Source of the DNA: Zygnema cylindricum
Taxonomy: Eukaryota > Streptophyta > Zygnematophyceae > Zygnematales > Zygnemataceae
Assembly (NCBI GenBank): GCA_037447655.1
Contig: JBBHKE010001492.1
Location: 188,001-252,000 of the forward strand
Direction: 5' to 3'
DNA: 64,000 nt
Shown: positions 52,735-63,447 of the stretch, one piece after another
Layout: every line of letters begins with the position of its first letter
Position numbering within the stretch: the stretch's first letter is position 1
The notes under the pieces: model-generated
Told to the model about the DNA's origin: nothing
The model's database searches: none
What the model saw: the letters and a program-made list of their open reading frames with translations, nothing else
Translations under genes and position numbers: made by a program

Positions 52735-54423
52735 GTGACAAAGTAAAAGATATTCTTTTGTTTGATCTGACTCCTTTAAGTTTGGGACTCGAAACTGCGG
52801 GAGGTGTTATGACTACAGTTATCCGGAGAAACACTATGATTCCCCAAAGAAAGAACACGTTTTTTTGACTTATTTAGATAATCAGGTATTTATTCTATAT
52901 TATTGTATTTATTTTATATTTATATTACATCACATAAAACTGTGTCCCACCTAAAAAGTGGTGTATGGGTGTGTATGTATTTTACTACGATGAATTTGAA
53001 AAATTGAAATATTATTTTGTTTCTCAGTATTTGTCGTATATTATGAAAATGTTGACAAAGAAAGTTTGTCTTTACAACTGATCCAAAAGTGTAAGAAATG
53101 TCGAATCGTTGACGTAAATTGGTTTTGTGAGACTCTCTGTCCATTCCATTTTTCAATGAGTGTGATGTTTAATATATATATATTTTTTCTGTTTCATTAC
53201 ATACTGTTTATTAATGTTGTTTTGTGTTTAGCCCGGAGTGTTGATTCAAGTTTACGAAGGCGAACGAGCTTGCACAAAAGACAATAACTTGCTTGGGAAA
53301 TTTGAGCTTTCCGGAATTCCTCCGGCTCCACGCATGGTACCTCGTATTACTGCCACTTTCAATATTGACGCTAATGGTATCCTTAATGTCAGCGCTGAGG
53401 TAAGTAACCGGTTCTAAGTTATTGGGTTTAGTGAGTTATCGGTTAAAGTTATCACTTAGTATCGATTATTTTATCGGGTAAGTAGTCGGTTTAAGTTGGC
53501 GGTTATGTTGAGGGTGAGGCTGACTTATGATGTCTGTTTCAACTCGGTTGATGAGGGGTCTTGTTATCTTTTTTGTTCTTTCTTCTTTTTTCTTTTTTCA
53601 CTACGCTTTAGTGTAACGGGTTTCTTATTTTATTTGTTTTCTTTCCTTGTTTTTGTTTTCGTTTTTGTTTCCTTGTTTTAGTTTGTTTCCTTGTTTTTGT
53701 TTTATGGAGAGTGATGGGAAAGCAAATACAAAAATAATATTGTTTGGTTTAGTTCTATAAGTAACCCTTTGGAAGCACGTAATTACACCTCGATTTTGAA
53801 CAAAGGAAACTAATTTCCTTTTTTTTTTCTGTTTCAATTTATACGACAGGATCGAACAACAGGTCACAAAAACAAGATGACAATTACCAACGATAAAGGT
53901 CGATACAGTAAAGACAAAATTGAACGAATGGTTCAGGTAAAAGTTTCCACCTTTTTAAGTGCTTTGTGGTAATTTTCTTTATCTTTATTAGTAATAGGTA
54001 ATGGTATTGTGTATTCAGCTTTAGTTTCCAACTCAGTTCACTTTTTTGTGTTTTGTATGTTCCATATTTTTTTTTCTTGTTGACACAAAGGGGAGCGAAG
54101 GAAAGGGAATGTTCTTCGATTCTCTCCCTCCCTCCCTCTCTATCTTTCTGGGTAGTAAAGAGCGGAAAATGTGTTCTCTTTCACTTCTTCTCCGTCTCTC
54201 TCCATCTCTCCCTCTCTCTCTCTGTCTCGGTAGTAAAGACTGATGATAAGGTGTTTCTCCCTCTTTCACCCTCTCTCTCTCTCTCTGTCCCTTGCGCGGA
54301 AGTAAGATACTAACAATATGTTTGGGCATTTGACTTATACAGGAAGCCGATACTAAAAGGGATGAAAATGTCGCCATCAACTTGAGCAGTGAAGATAAGG
54401 AGAAAATTGAGAAAGAAGTACAG
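52735..54423 (+). pseudogene. HSP70 substrate-binding-domain fragment, four exons, broken
   Basis: Four exons with good splice sites encode cytosolic/ER-type HSP70 from the end of the ATPase domain into the lid. About 52735-52885: [31 protein letters not shown], then (frame change in a T7 run near 52861-52867) TYLDNQ. 53232-53399: [52 protein letters not shown]. 53850-53936: [29 protein letters not shown]. 54344-54423: EADTK, then one base short, DENVAINLSSEDKEKIEKEV. Joins DNQ-PGVL and SAE-DRTT and MVQ-EAD are exactly as in HSP70, and introns are retained, so it is a segmental copy and not a retrocopy. The ATPase domain, about 30 lid residues and the C-terminus are missing. HSP70 is a protein-folding chaperone; this copy cannot be functional. 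Confidence 0.85.
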
Positions 54424-54584
54424 GTACTGATTTTTATTTTCATTTTTTTATTTCTTTGTTTTCTCCCAGCTTCATGTTCTTTGCCTCATGAGAATTTCTT
54501 ATCTAAAGCAAAATTGCAGGAACTTACCATTGGAAAGATCCCTCAACGTTTTAATAAAGTGGGTTTCTAGAGGGTTTTAGGATA

Positions 54585-54900
54585 TTGTGGTGGTAACAAA
54601 AATGAGAGAGAGGGAGGGCGAGGGGGAGGAGGGGGGAGGGGGAGAGGGAGAGGGAGAGGGAGGGGGGGAGGTAGAGGGGGGGAGGGAGAGGGGAGAGAGA
54701 GGGAGGGGAAGGGAGGGGGGGAGAGAGAGGGAGGGAGGAGGGGAGAGAGAGGGAGAGAGGGGGAGAGAGAGAGGGGGGAGGGAGGCAGGTGGAGGGAGAG
54801 GGTGGGGGAGAGAGAGAGGGGGGAGGGAGGCAAGTGGAGGGAGAGGGTGGGGGAGAGAGAGAGGGGGGAGAGAGAGAGGAGGGACACTAGGAGGAGGAGC
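54585..54900. repeat. GA/GGGA-rich microsatellite
   Basis: About 300 bp of GGGAGAGAGAG-type repeats, purines on the + strand, including a duplicated GGGAGGCAGGTGGAGGGAGA / GGGAGGCAAGTGGAGGGAGA segment. Open frames on both strands here are artefacts of the repeat. Confidence 0.85.
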
Positions 54901-54939
54901 GAGTGGTGCTCGGCCAAAAATTGGAGAAGTCGACTAAGG

Positions 54940-55968
54940 AGAGCCGACCGCTTCTCCCTCTCTAACCCTCTTTTTTTGCTCTTTACTGAAATTTTACATA
55001 TTACACATATGTCGTTGAATTTAGAGGCACGACTGCAAAGATAAACATTGGATGAGAAAGAGAAAGAAAGGAAAAAGACAAAGAAATATTTGTTTGTAGT
55101 GGAAGCAACGCTTACAAAGCGATAGACTGGATAGATAAAATTAAAAGTTAGAAAATACCTTTGGGAAACTTTTCCAGAATCTGAACAAGTCCTGTCAAAA
55201 TATAAAAAAAGATCGACTAAGTATGAGGAGATGGACTAAAGATTTACAATAATTTAGGTTCCAAACAATCGATATCAAAAGAAAAACAGTAAGAAAAAGT
55301 GTCAAAGCTATGACCTTTCGTCGAGATAGATGATATTATACTTACAAAAAGGAATAATGTTATACTATAATGGGTTATTTTTCTGGGACTTTTGACAAAG
55401 AATTGAGCCAAAATTCTTTTCGACAAAAGTGAAGACCCGTGGAAAAGTTATTGAACTAAGGTCGGTAAAGAGTTGTGGTTAGGGATTCAACAAACTGGCG
55501 GTGAGGTTGATTGTAAGAGAAATCAAAGAAAAAATGATAATTTACTCACCTTGTGGGGAAAAGAAAAAATATCGGAGGAGGCCAAGTGAACCAGTGAATG
55601 TCCAGAAGAATGACAGTCGTGGGGTAAACAAAGCTTTAAAAGATAGAGGAGAAAAGTTTTGAAGGTCGAGGAAAAAGAAGTTTATCCAAAATTTGACTTT
55701 CTAGTGCTTTATAGTCAGGATGTATGTGGTGTTATTTTGTCACCATTTTTGGTTTGCTGGTAACCCTCCCTAGTTGTGGACTATATCAAACGTTATGTAA
55801 ATTGGTGTTAGTATTTGCTTTTAACTCCTATATTTTATGACATATGTTCGGCATTTCCAAGCTATACAATTCAATTTGTTTCAATTTTTTTTATATTTCC
55901 TTATATGGGTGGTAAGCAATGCATTGCATGTCGGTGATATTGATCATTTTGTTTTATTATTTTTTTTC
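54940..55968. other. No gene recognised
   Basis: A-rich sequence with AAAGAGAAAGAAAGG runs, then T-rich sequence toward 55968. No motif-bearing frame. Confidence 0.45.
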
Positions 55969-55973
55969 GAATT

Positions 55974-57091
55974 GAAAATATGTGACGTCTATTCCCCCAC
56001 AAAATTTGCAGATCCAAAGATGCTTATCTAGATAGTGCCGACTCCAAGTTGATACAAACCCAAATGACTAACACCTTGATAGTCAAAACCCCATTATAAC
56101 TTCGCCCCTGTGAAATAAGACTTTCTGTGTGCTCTGTTCCACCTCATAATGCAAAGTCAGAATATGAGTTTAATGCAAAGTCAGAATATGAGTTTAGGAT
56201 AACATTCCGCACTTTGAATTTCCCTTAGAAATACCACCACCGTGGCAGGTAAATACTCTGACCGACTACACCCTGTGTAGCCTAGACTCCCCTGAGTCCG
56301 CAGCAAAAAGAATCAGTGAATTTGCTCCTCTGAGCAGTTTGTTATGGCTGGTTGGTCAAAGATGACATTTATAGTTACAAGCTCTCTTAGAGAGGGGTAC
56401 CTAAATATCACTAAGTCTTGGTCTGCCTACTCACGACTACCTACTACTAAACCCTAGTCCAATAGGAACACTATATAGTACAAGAAGGCATAATGGGCGA
56501 TGTACTTATTGTACGTCCATTGACATCATGGTCTACAAAGTGACACCTCTCAAATCGGGAGCCATGGTTCCTCCTCCCATCTTCTCCGGTATCAAATAAT
56601 GCGGCGCCACGTGGCACCGCCTGACGCAATCTCCAAATGCCGCCAAAAGCTCACTTTGGGTGGCGGCTACAATGTTTGTCGTCCGATCGAAGCATATTTT
56701 ACACGGTTCAGATTCGCGTACGTGCATGAATTGTTCCTCTTTGTTAGTTTGGTATTAATTATCCGTTGCGTTAATGTTTATACATCTTTAAAATCTGTGA
56801 CGTGTATCATTTCGGTAATGCCTTAGTGGATAAAGCTAACGTCTACATAGTGAACCACAGACCCGGGTTTAAATTCTGCCCAAGGCAGCATTTTGGTCAA
56901 CTGTCAGTTTTTCTGCCTGTCTGCCTGCCTGTTTGCCTGTTCTGTTTGCCTGTTTCTTTCTGACTATGGGGGCAGCCATGGCTATCTCTGTTTTTCTTCC
57001 AGTGACGACGACAAGTATGGATGACTTTGACAAGACCATCTGACAAACTCATAGAATAAATTCAGACCTAGAAAATACACAAATTTTAACA
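55974..57091 (-). repeat. 3' LTR of element D
   Basis: 1,118 bp. Longer than its partner because of a tandem duplication (AATGCAAAGTCAGAATATGA GTTT twice, near 56149-56195) and an expanded TGCCTGTCTGCC run (near 56920-56955). tRNA-like module at 56815-56890 on +. Confidence 0.85.
56815..56890 (+). other. tRNA-like module in the 3' LTR of element D (antisense to it)
   Basis: TTAGTGGATAAAGCTAACGT and, about 30 nt on, GACCCGGGTTTAAATTCTGC CC. The AAAGCTAACG block and spacing equal those in LTRs of C and E. The T-arm here (GGTTTAAATTC) is weaker than in the other LTR. Confidence 0.5.
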
Positions 57092-57109
57092 CTCCCCTTA
57101 TTTTCTAGT
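57092..57109 (-). other. Polypurine tract of element D
   Basis: On the minus strand CTAGAAAATAAGGGGAG, identical to that of element C, directly before TGTTAAAA. Confidence 0.8.
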
Positions 57110-59049
57110 CTACCATTGCGCCAACTCCCACTAAACAAAAACAACAAAAACAAAATCATTTTTTTTTTCCTTTTCCTCTCATAAAACTTTAAGAGTATAC
57201 CCCCATATTTTAAAAGGTCTATTAGATGAGCTGAAATTAACATTCGATCTTGCTGATCACATATTTTATTTAGCATCTCACTTTTCATAAATCCGAGCAA
57301 AGATTTTATCCATCTCATCTCTTTTCCATCCACAAAAAAACCGATTTCCCTCTTGCAATTCAAACAGCCAACCACATCTCCAATCTGCAACACACACACT
57401 AGATGCGAACCCTTTTACAAGCGCACCTTCATAGATGGCATCACTCCCATTAGTGATGTTAAGTCCATTACCCCCCAATATATTTGAAAAAACAAGTATT
57501 CCGGCTAAGTTCCTCATAAGATCTACGTCTTCCGTACTCATATTTTTATCCATGATACTCACCCCATTTTCTGAACTTTCCCCACTCTCTCGCGTGGAAT
57601 TCTTTCCACTATCACTTTCTAATTTTATTTCCAATAAATATTTCTCCTCCCCTAAACGTTCATTAAATATTCCTCTTCTCCCCTATCGTTTAAAACCACC
57701 TCTAGATTTACCTCTCCCCTTTCCTCGAAATCCGTTGACGTCTCCATTTCCGACCAGTTTTCTATTTCTAAAATATTTAAGAAAATTTCCTCATTGTTTC
57801 TAACTCTCTCAAGTACCTCCTTTCCCTTTACTTCCGTTATACCTCCAAAAACACACTGTTTCTTTCGTGGAATTTCTGTGTACTCTTCTCTCTTCTCCAT
57901 TCTACCAATGTGAAAAAGCTCCAATTTTTTTTCATCCTATTTCTCCTCTTCCCTTTCTTCCTCCTCATCGACATTCCAACTTCTAAGTTCTTCCAAACAA
58001 CGGCATTCCTCCATATAACGACCCGGTTCCCTACAAAAGAAGCAAACCCTTTTTTTCAAAGCTCCCCTTTCTTTTCCTCTCCCTTTTTTTCCACCGAAGT
58101 TCCAATAAGATTTACCTTTGTCTTTCTTCCTCTCATCACGTTTCTGCTCGTCACCGTCATTCCTCTCATCATGCTCGCGCTCGTCACCGCCATTCCTCTC
58201 ATCACGCTTCCGCCAGTCACCGCCAGCTGTTAATGCATTTACCTTGTCACTTCCCCTACGAAGCTCCAAAGTGCTTTCTCTAACAAGAAATATTCCGATG
58301 GTAATGCTCTAAGTCCATGAGGAGTCATCTATTTCCTACATATGGTTAATGACATTTTTGTAATCATCTGGGAGTTTCATGATTAGTGTGTTAATATTTC
58401 TCTCCTCAAATTGTACATATCCCACACTAGCAAGCTCAACATATAACGCACCAATATCATTGCAAAACTCTATCATGCTACCGCCTTTATAAACATAGGC
58501 CTCTATTTCCTGTTTTACTAACTCCTGCCGCTGTATAGTCTCACTCTTATAAGTCTTAATAAGAGTTTCCCAGACTTTTGAAGACTTGGTTAAATTTATA
58601 AGAGTGAAAGCTAATGACTTAGACTTGTTTCTAGGTATGAGATGTTTTGCTACAGTGTTTTTGTAGTCCCATTTTTTTTTGTCATTTTCTACAGTTTTTG
58701 GTTTAGGTATAACCTCTATAAGTGGAACTTTAGCCGAGAGTCTAGCCCCCCTCACCACATGTGTTCCTTTACCCCTCTCGTCTTTTTCCTCTCCCATGGC
58801 AATGATTTTTCCCTCACCTTCCGTTGCATCTGAAATCTGGCTGGTTTTTTAGGAAGCCCCAAATGAATCTTCATAGTGAGTTCCACCAAAGTCCCGTGGC
58901 GGACACCTCATTTGTCTCGAAACAATTCCCCATAAGTGCTTTTCGAAAAGCAATCCCTCCATCATAGATCCCCAATAAGTGAAGTTTGTTCCATCAAACA
59001 AAGGCACCCTAGATGGTGGGCCCATAACCTTGAATTCTGTGAGGTCCAT
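57110..59049 (-). pseudogene. Element D gag and residual pol
   Basis: ATG at 59049: MDLTEFKVMGPPSRVPLFDG, TNFTYWGSMMEGLLFEKHLW, closely matching element C Gag. One frame continues through stops near 58851, 58336 and 57937: KTVENDKKKWDYKNTVAKHL, EIEAYVYKGGSMIEFCNDIG, NTLIMKLPDDYKNVINHM, then CFFCREPGRYMEEC, a CCHC knuckle whose His is Arg (CX2CX4RX4C). Then KKQCVFGGITEV resembles the element C segment just before its protease, after which homology is lost. GKEMRWIKSLLGFMK near 57310 resembles KELMWVKSLLQELGYMK of C RNase H, so the gap is probably one large protease-to-RNase H deletion. Confidence 0.75.
59015..59029 (-). other. Primer-binding site of element D (initiator tRNA anticodon arm)
   Basis: On the minus strand GGTTATGGGCCCACC, one base after the 5' LTR end (TTCA). 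Identical to the site of element C and, as there, read as Gag codons VMGPP. Confidence 0.75.
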
Positions 59050-60106
59050 TCCCCCACAGAATTTGCAGATCCAAAGAAGCTTATCTAGACAATGCCGACT
59101 CTAAGTTGATACAAACCGAAATGATTAACACCTTGACAGTCAGAACCCCATTGTAACTTCACCCTTGTGAAATTTTGACTTTCTGTGTGCTCTGTTCCAC
59201 CTCAGAATGCAAAGTCAGAATATGAGTTTAGGATAACATTCCACACTTTGACTTTGCCACAGAAATACCACCACCCTGGCAAGAAAATACTCTCATCGAC
59301 TACACCCCTTTGTAGCGTAGACTCCCATGAGTCCGCAGCAAAAAGAATCACTGAAATTGCTCCCCTGAGCAGTTAGTTATGGCAGGCTGGTCAAAGATGA
59401 CATTTATAGTTACAAGCTCTCTTAGAGAGGGGTACCTAAATATCACTAAGTCTTGGTCTGACTACTCACGACTACCTACTACTAAACCCTAGTCGAATAG
59501 GAACACTATATAGTACACGAAGGTACAATGGGCGATGTACTTATTGTACGTCCATTGTACATCATGGTCTACAAAGTGACACCTCTCAAATCGGGAGCCA
59601 TGGTTCCTCCTCCCATCTTCTCCGGTATCAAATAATGCGGCGCCACGTGGCACCGCCTGACGCAATCTCCAAATGCCGCCAAAAGCTCACTTTGGGTGGC
59701 GGCTACAATGTTTGCCGTCCGATCAAAACATATTTTACACAGTTCAGATTCGCGTGCGTGCATGAATTGTTCCTCTTTGTTAGTTTGGTATTTTTTAGCC
59801 GTTGCGTTAATTTTTATATATCTTTAAAATTTGTTTTGTTGTTGTGGTAATTCCTTAGTGGTTAAAGCTAACGTCGACATAGTAGACCACAGACCCAGGT
59901 TCAAATTCTGCCCAAGGCAACATTTTGGTCAGCTGTCAATTTTTATGCATGTTTGCCTGACTGTTTGCCTGTTTCTTTCTGACTATGGGGGCAGCCATGG
60001 CTATCTCTGTCTTCCGGTTACTACGAAAAGTATGGATGACTTAGACAAGACCATCTGACAAACACATAGAATAAATTCAGACCTTGAAAATACACAAATT
60101 TTAACA
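59031..60106 (-). repeat. 5' LTR of element D
   Basis: 1,076 bp. On the minus strand CTATAAATGTCATC (59395-59408) preceded by CTCTCTAAGAGAG gives the same hairpin-TATA core promoter as element C. Confidence 0.85.
59846..59922 (+). other. tRNA-like module in the 5' LTR of element D (antisense to it)
   Basis: TTAGTGGTTAAAGCTAACGT then GACCCAGGTTCAAATTCTGC CC. GGTTCAAATTC fits the B-box and GTGGTTAAAGC the D-arm. Better preserved than the 3' LTR copy. Confidence 0.55.
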
Positions 60107-60700
60107 CGAATGTGATGCCATTTAAGACCCAAGAGAAGACTCGAGATAGGCTAATGTCGTCTCTACATTTCTCAAAAAAACATTTGCATGCGATGCGAGA
60201 GGAATGCGTTTTTTTTATTACCTCAAGTTAAATGTAATCCCTTTGATTTTACAAATTTAGTTACCTAAATAATTTTATTTTTCACAGATTAAACATTTGC
60301 CAGATTTTATCAATTACTGATATCTCTAGAAATATTTTATAACATTTGAGGACATTTGAGAGCATGAGATGGAAACTCATGAGATCGCAAGACAGTCAAA
60401 GTGAATTTTCATCACAATTGAAGAAGTTTCGTAGTACTTTGGGACACAAACGTCTCTACATTTAATTTTATCGAAAATCTTTAGCTTTCAACATTTTATC
60501 ATAATTATTACAATAACATTCGGTCACAAGTGATTCCCCATAGTCATTCCTTTCTAGCTAGTAGTAAGGCAACGATATTTTTCTAATCATTCCCTCCTAG
60601 CTTTGTTTTAATAGAAAAATAGTACACAGCATGAGATGATTCTAAGCAATGGTGTAACTTGTAGATTATTACTCTCAATTTCATTTATTTGTTTCCTCTA
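60107..60700. other. AT-rich spacer; no gene recognised
   Basis: Target duplication CGAAT at 60107-60111, then AT-rich sequence without motif-bearing frames up to the U2 gene. Confidence 0.5.
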
Positions 60701-60704
60701 GAGG

Positions 60705-60899
60705 AAAGGGTGCCCCTTTCTCGCAGGTAGTGCCATATCGAGACGACGCTCAAGGGTCCGGCCAGTAAGGTGGCTTTTGGACACCTTCCCCAAAAAAAAT
60801 AAGGTTAATATTGTGTGGTCCGATGGACCACGTATCAGATATTTAATTGATGAGAACAGATACTACACTTGATCTTAGCCAAATGGCCGAGAAAATTAT
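60705..60899 (-). ncRNA. U2: U2 spliceosomal snRNA (gene or close pseudogene)
   Basis: On the minus strand the 5' end reads ATAATTTTCTCGGCC, then TTTGGCTAAGATCAAGTGTA, GTATCTGTTCTCATCAATTA and AATATCTGATACGTGG, TCCATCGGACCA, then ATATTAACC-ATTTTTTTTGG (Sm-site-like) and the 3' stem-loop region GGACCCTTGAGCGTCGTCTC. The branch-site-pairing GTAGTA is intact. Differences from the usual U2: 5' ATAATTTT for ATACCTTT, and CCATTTGG for CCTTTTGG in the first stem. I see no clear plant snRNA upstream element (TCCCACATC type) or TATA about 25-30 bp before the start, so it may be a pseudogene. The exact 3' end is uncertain. Confidence 0.85.
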
Positions 60900-61249
60900 A
60901 CATTTTTAAGCATTGACTGGAGACTTTAAAGTAGGCTCGAAACTACTAAACGTATTCACATTGTGAGAGAAATAATGTTCTTTCTGCCTTTTGCGCAATA
61001 ATATTTTGTATGAAGCACAACTTGAAATTTTCGTTACAATGTGTATGCTTAAACACGCGATGACGAATCGAGGCAATTTTGGGTCGCCTCGGTTTTTCAC
61101 ATCTACATGACCGCATTTACGTCGAATTACTACAATACGACTTAGTGTGTCCCTATTAAGTAGGGTTTTTTTTTGTCGTGTTCTCAAACAACGTACGTTT
61201 TATAGTGTGTGCCCATGTGTTCAAATAAGGGTTTTTTTTTCGCTGTTTT

Positions 61250-62282
61250 CACAGAACATGGTGCAACTATGAGACCTCCATTGAGGGTCTCATTGGTCCT
61301 CAGAGTAGGTAGCGCACTTAAAGCCCCTAGGATAGCCATTACCCTTTTGAGTTTGGCCAAGACTGACTTTCACCCCGTCAAACACCAGACTAAACTAATT
61401 TCACCCATGTGAAGAAAAGACTCGTTGGAGTCTGTTGCAAAAAGAATCACTTAATTTGCTCCCATGATGGTGAAAGTCGACAATTTGTACAAATCCGCTT
61501 TGAGAGAGAGGCAGCTATCTAAGAATTGTCTAAGTCCTAATCCCTTCTTTGAACCCCCTACTACTGCGGTACCTAGCCAATCCTACGAGTGTAAAGTACA
61601 AGAAGGTATAGGTGCCACTATACTTCTTCTACGGTCATGGTACCGCATGGCCGTCCCCCTGACTTCTATCAGTTTTCTGAGTCATAGTTGCTCCCTCCGC
61701 AATCTCTGCCGTCCACTAGTATGCTGCCATGTGTCATCCGGTGACGTCTCCTCCATAAACCGCCAACCGACCACTCCGGTGCTTCGGCTCCATTGTGAGC
61801 CGTCCGATCAACAACAACATTAAATTATGTCCGTTTAAATTGAATGTTTGGTTTCATTTTGTGCGTCTTGGTTTCTTCTAGTGCGTCCGCGGTAGTTCCA
61901 GGTATTTTTCGAGCCATAACTCGTTAAATGAATTTTGTTATGTGTACATGTTTAAATACTTCTTGTACCCTAAAAATCTTAGCACTGGTCCTACACTGTA
62001 GGATAAAGCTAACGGCTACCGGCTTCTTTGACGGATAGTAGGTTCCATGATCAAATCCTGGTTCCGGTAGCTCTTTTGGTAAGTCTAGTCTGATCTTCTC
62101 TTTGTCTCATTGAGAAGCCTAGACAGCCAAGGCTCTAATTCCCTCTCTAGTTTTCAGTGACTGTGACAAGTGTGGGGACTTGAGAGTGGAGTAAGAGGCA
62201 ATTTGCCTTTGCTTCTTTACTGTTTTTATTTTACACTATTTAGGCCTAGAAAAATACCAAACACAAACCATTAATTTCTACA
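61250..62282 (-). repeat. LTR E, minus orientation, related to LTRs of C and D
   Basis: In element sense it starts TGTAGAAATTAATGG and is preceded (62283-62301) by GACTAGAAAATAAACGGAG, a version of the C/D polypurine tract. It shares with D the block GACTC-GAGTC-GCAAAAAGAATCAC. The left border is uncertain. The internal region expected to the right is missing and replaced by + strand RT sequence, so this is a truncated 3' end. Confidence 0.65.
61990..62072 (+). other. tRNA-like module in LTR E (antisense to it)
   Basis: TAGGATAAAGCTAACGGCTA CC, then GGTTCCATGATCAAATCCTG. The AAAGCTAACGGCTACC block equals the complement of the C module; the T-arm-like TGATCAAATCC is degenerate. Confidence 0.45.
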
Positions 62283-62301
62283 CTCCGTTTATTTTCTAGT
62301 C

Positions 62302-63441
62302 CAAGATGAGTTTCTAACTGGTCTCGGTTTTGTAAGGATTAGTTCATATCACTCAGTCTATGTTATGGAAGGGGAAGATGGGATTATTTACATTGCGGTG
62401 TATGTAGATGATTTTTTGCTACTAAGTAAGTCATTAAATGAGATTAATAAAATAAAGGCAGCCTTGAATTCCAAATTTGAGATGAAAGATTTAGGGGAGG
62501 CAAAGTATATTTTTAGAATTCACGTAGAAAGGGATAGAGATAAGAGAATAATCTATCTAACGCAGCCAGAAGCGATTGGGAATATGCTTAAAATGTTTGG
62601 CATGGCAGAGGCAAAGGGAAGTGCCACTCCATGGAATTTAAGCAAAAGGTGGAAGGCATAGAGACCGATGGAGGAGTCATTTTTGATGACACCTTGGAAT
62701 CATGGGAGGCAAATTTTATGGCTGCCATTCCATACCGTCAAAGTGTCTTCAGCCTAATCTACTTCAAAAACTGCACACAGCTGGACATTGCGGCAACAGT
62801 TGATGCTTTAAGACAGAGTTTACAAAATTCGAGGAGACATTGCGGCAACAATTGATGCTTTAAGACAGAGTTTACAAAAATCAAGGAGATCGGATTATGA
62901 GGCAACAAAGAGGGTTCTTCGGTATCTTGCAGGAACACGGAATCTGCGACTAGCTGTCAAAATTCAGACTTGGAGCAATTCGAGCTACGAAGACATGCCA
63001 AGTCGCTGCTCCACCACCGAATTCATTTTGAAGATTGGAAGTGGAACATGCTGGTGGAGCAGCAAGCTTCAGAAAGTCACAGCTCAGTCTACAATGGAGG
63101 CTGAATACATGGCAGCAAGCTCAGTTGTAAAGGAGTTACTTTGGGTAATGTCACTCCTCTAAGAACTTCATTTCATGCAACCACGACCTCAAATAGTTTG
63201 GTGTGACAACCACGTAGCTATAGCGATTGCATCTAACCCAAGTCATCACTTCAAAAGCAAGCACATTGATATCAAGCTGCATTTTGTAAGAGAAAAGGTG
63301 ATGAACAAAAATTTTAAACTGAGTTATTTGCCGCATGAGAAGATGGTAGCAGATATGATGACTAAGCCTTTTCTTGCACCTAAATTGTTGTTTTTTAGAG
63401 AGGCATTTGGACTTAGTGACAGAGAGAGTCTAAAGGTTTAA
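62302..63441 (+). pseudogene. Copia RT/RNase H fragment, element F
   Basis: Starts abruptly inside RT (DEFLTGLGFVRISSYHSVYV), then YVDDFLLLSKSLNEINK, MKDLGEAKYIF, LTQPEAIGNMLKMFGMAEAK, IPYRQSVFSLIYFKNCTQLD, RNase H WSNSSYEDMPSRCSTTE, STMEAEYMAASSVVKELLW, WCDNHVAIAIASNPSHHFKS, HIDIKLHFVREKV, ending about 63441. A 52-bp tandem duplication (units from 62786 and 62838) and several frame changes and stops break it. Closest to element C in the window. The RNase H Asp of WSDAS has become Asn (WSNSS). Confidence 0.85.
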
Positions 63442-63447
63442 GGGAAT

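Larger units (their letters stand above)
55974..60106 (-). mobile_element. Gag-only LTR element D (TR-GAG-like deletion derivative related to C)
   Basis: 4,133 bp on the minus strand. LTRs (element sense) start TGTTAAAATTTGTG and end in TCA (TTTTCA left copy, AATTCA right copy). Target duplication CGAAT at 55969-55973 and 60107-60111. The internal part is only 1,939 bp: Gag, one defective zinc knuckle, a short unknown stretch, and the same polypurine tract as element C. No integrase or RT. Movement would need proteins in trans, for example from a C-like element. Confidence 0.85.

Noticed and set aside
53496-53681. Phe/Leu-rich frame in the HSP70 intron
   Set aside because: T-rich intron sequence between well-defined HSP70 exons.
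54567-54937. 116-codon frames on both strands (Leu/Ser/Pro-rich and Glu/Gly/Arg-rich)
   Set aside because: By-products of a GGGAGA microsatellite.
57278-57634. 118-codon minus frame as a novel gene inside element D
   Set aside because: It lies between the LTRs and the polypurine tract and is best read as residual, shifted pol sequence; no independent gene evidence.
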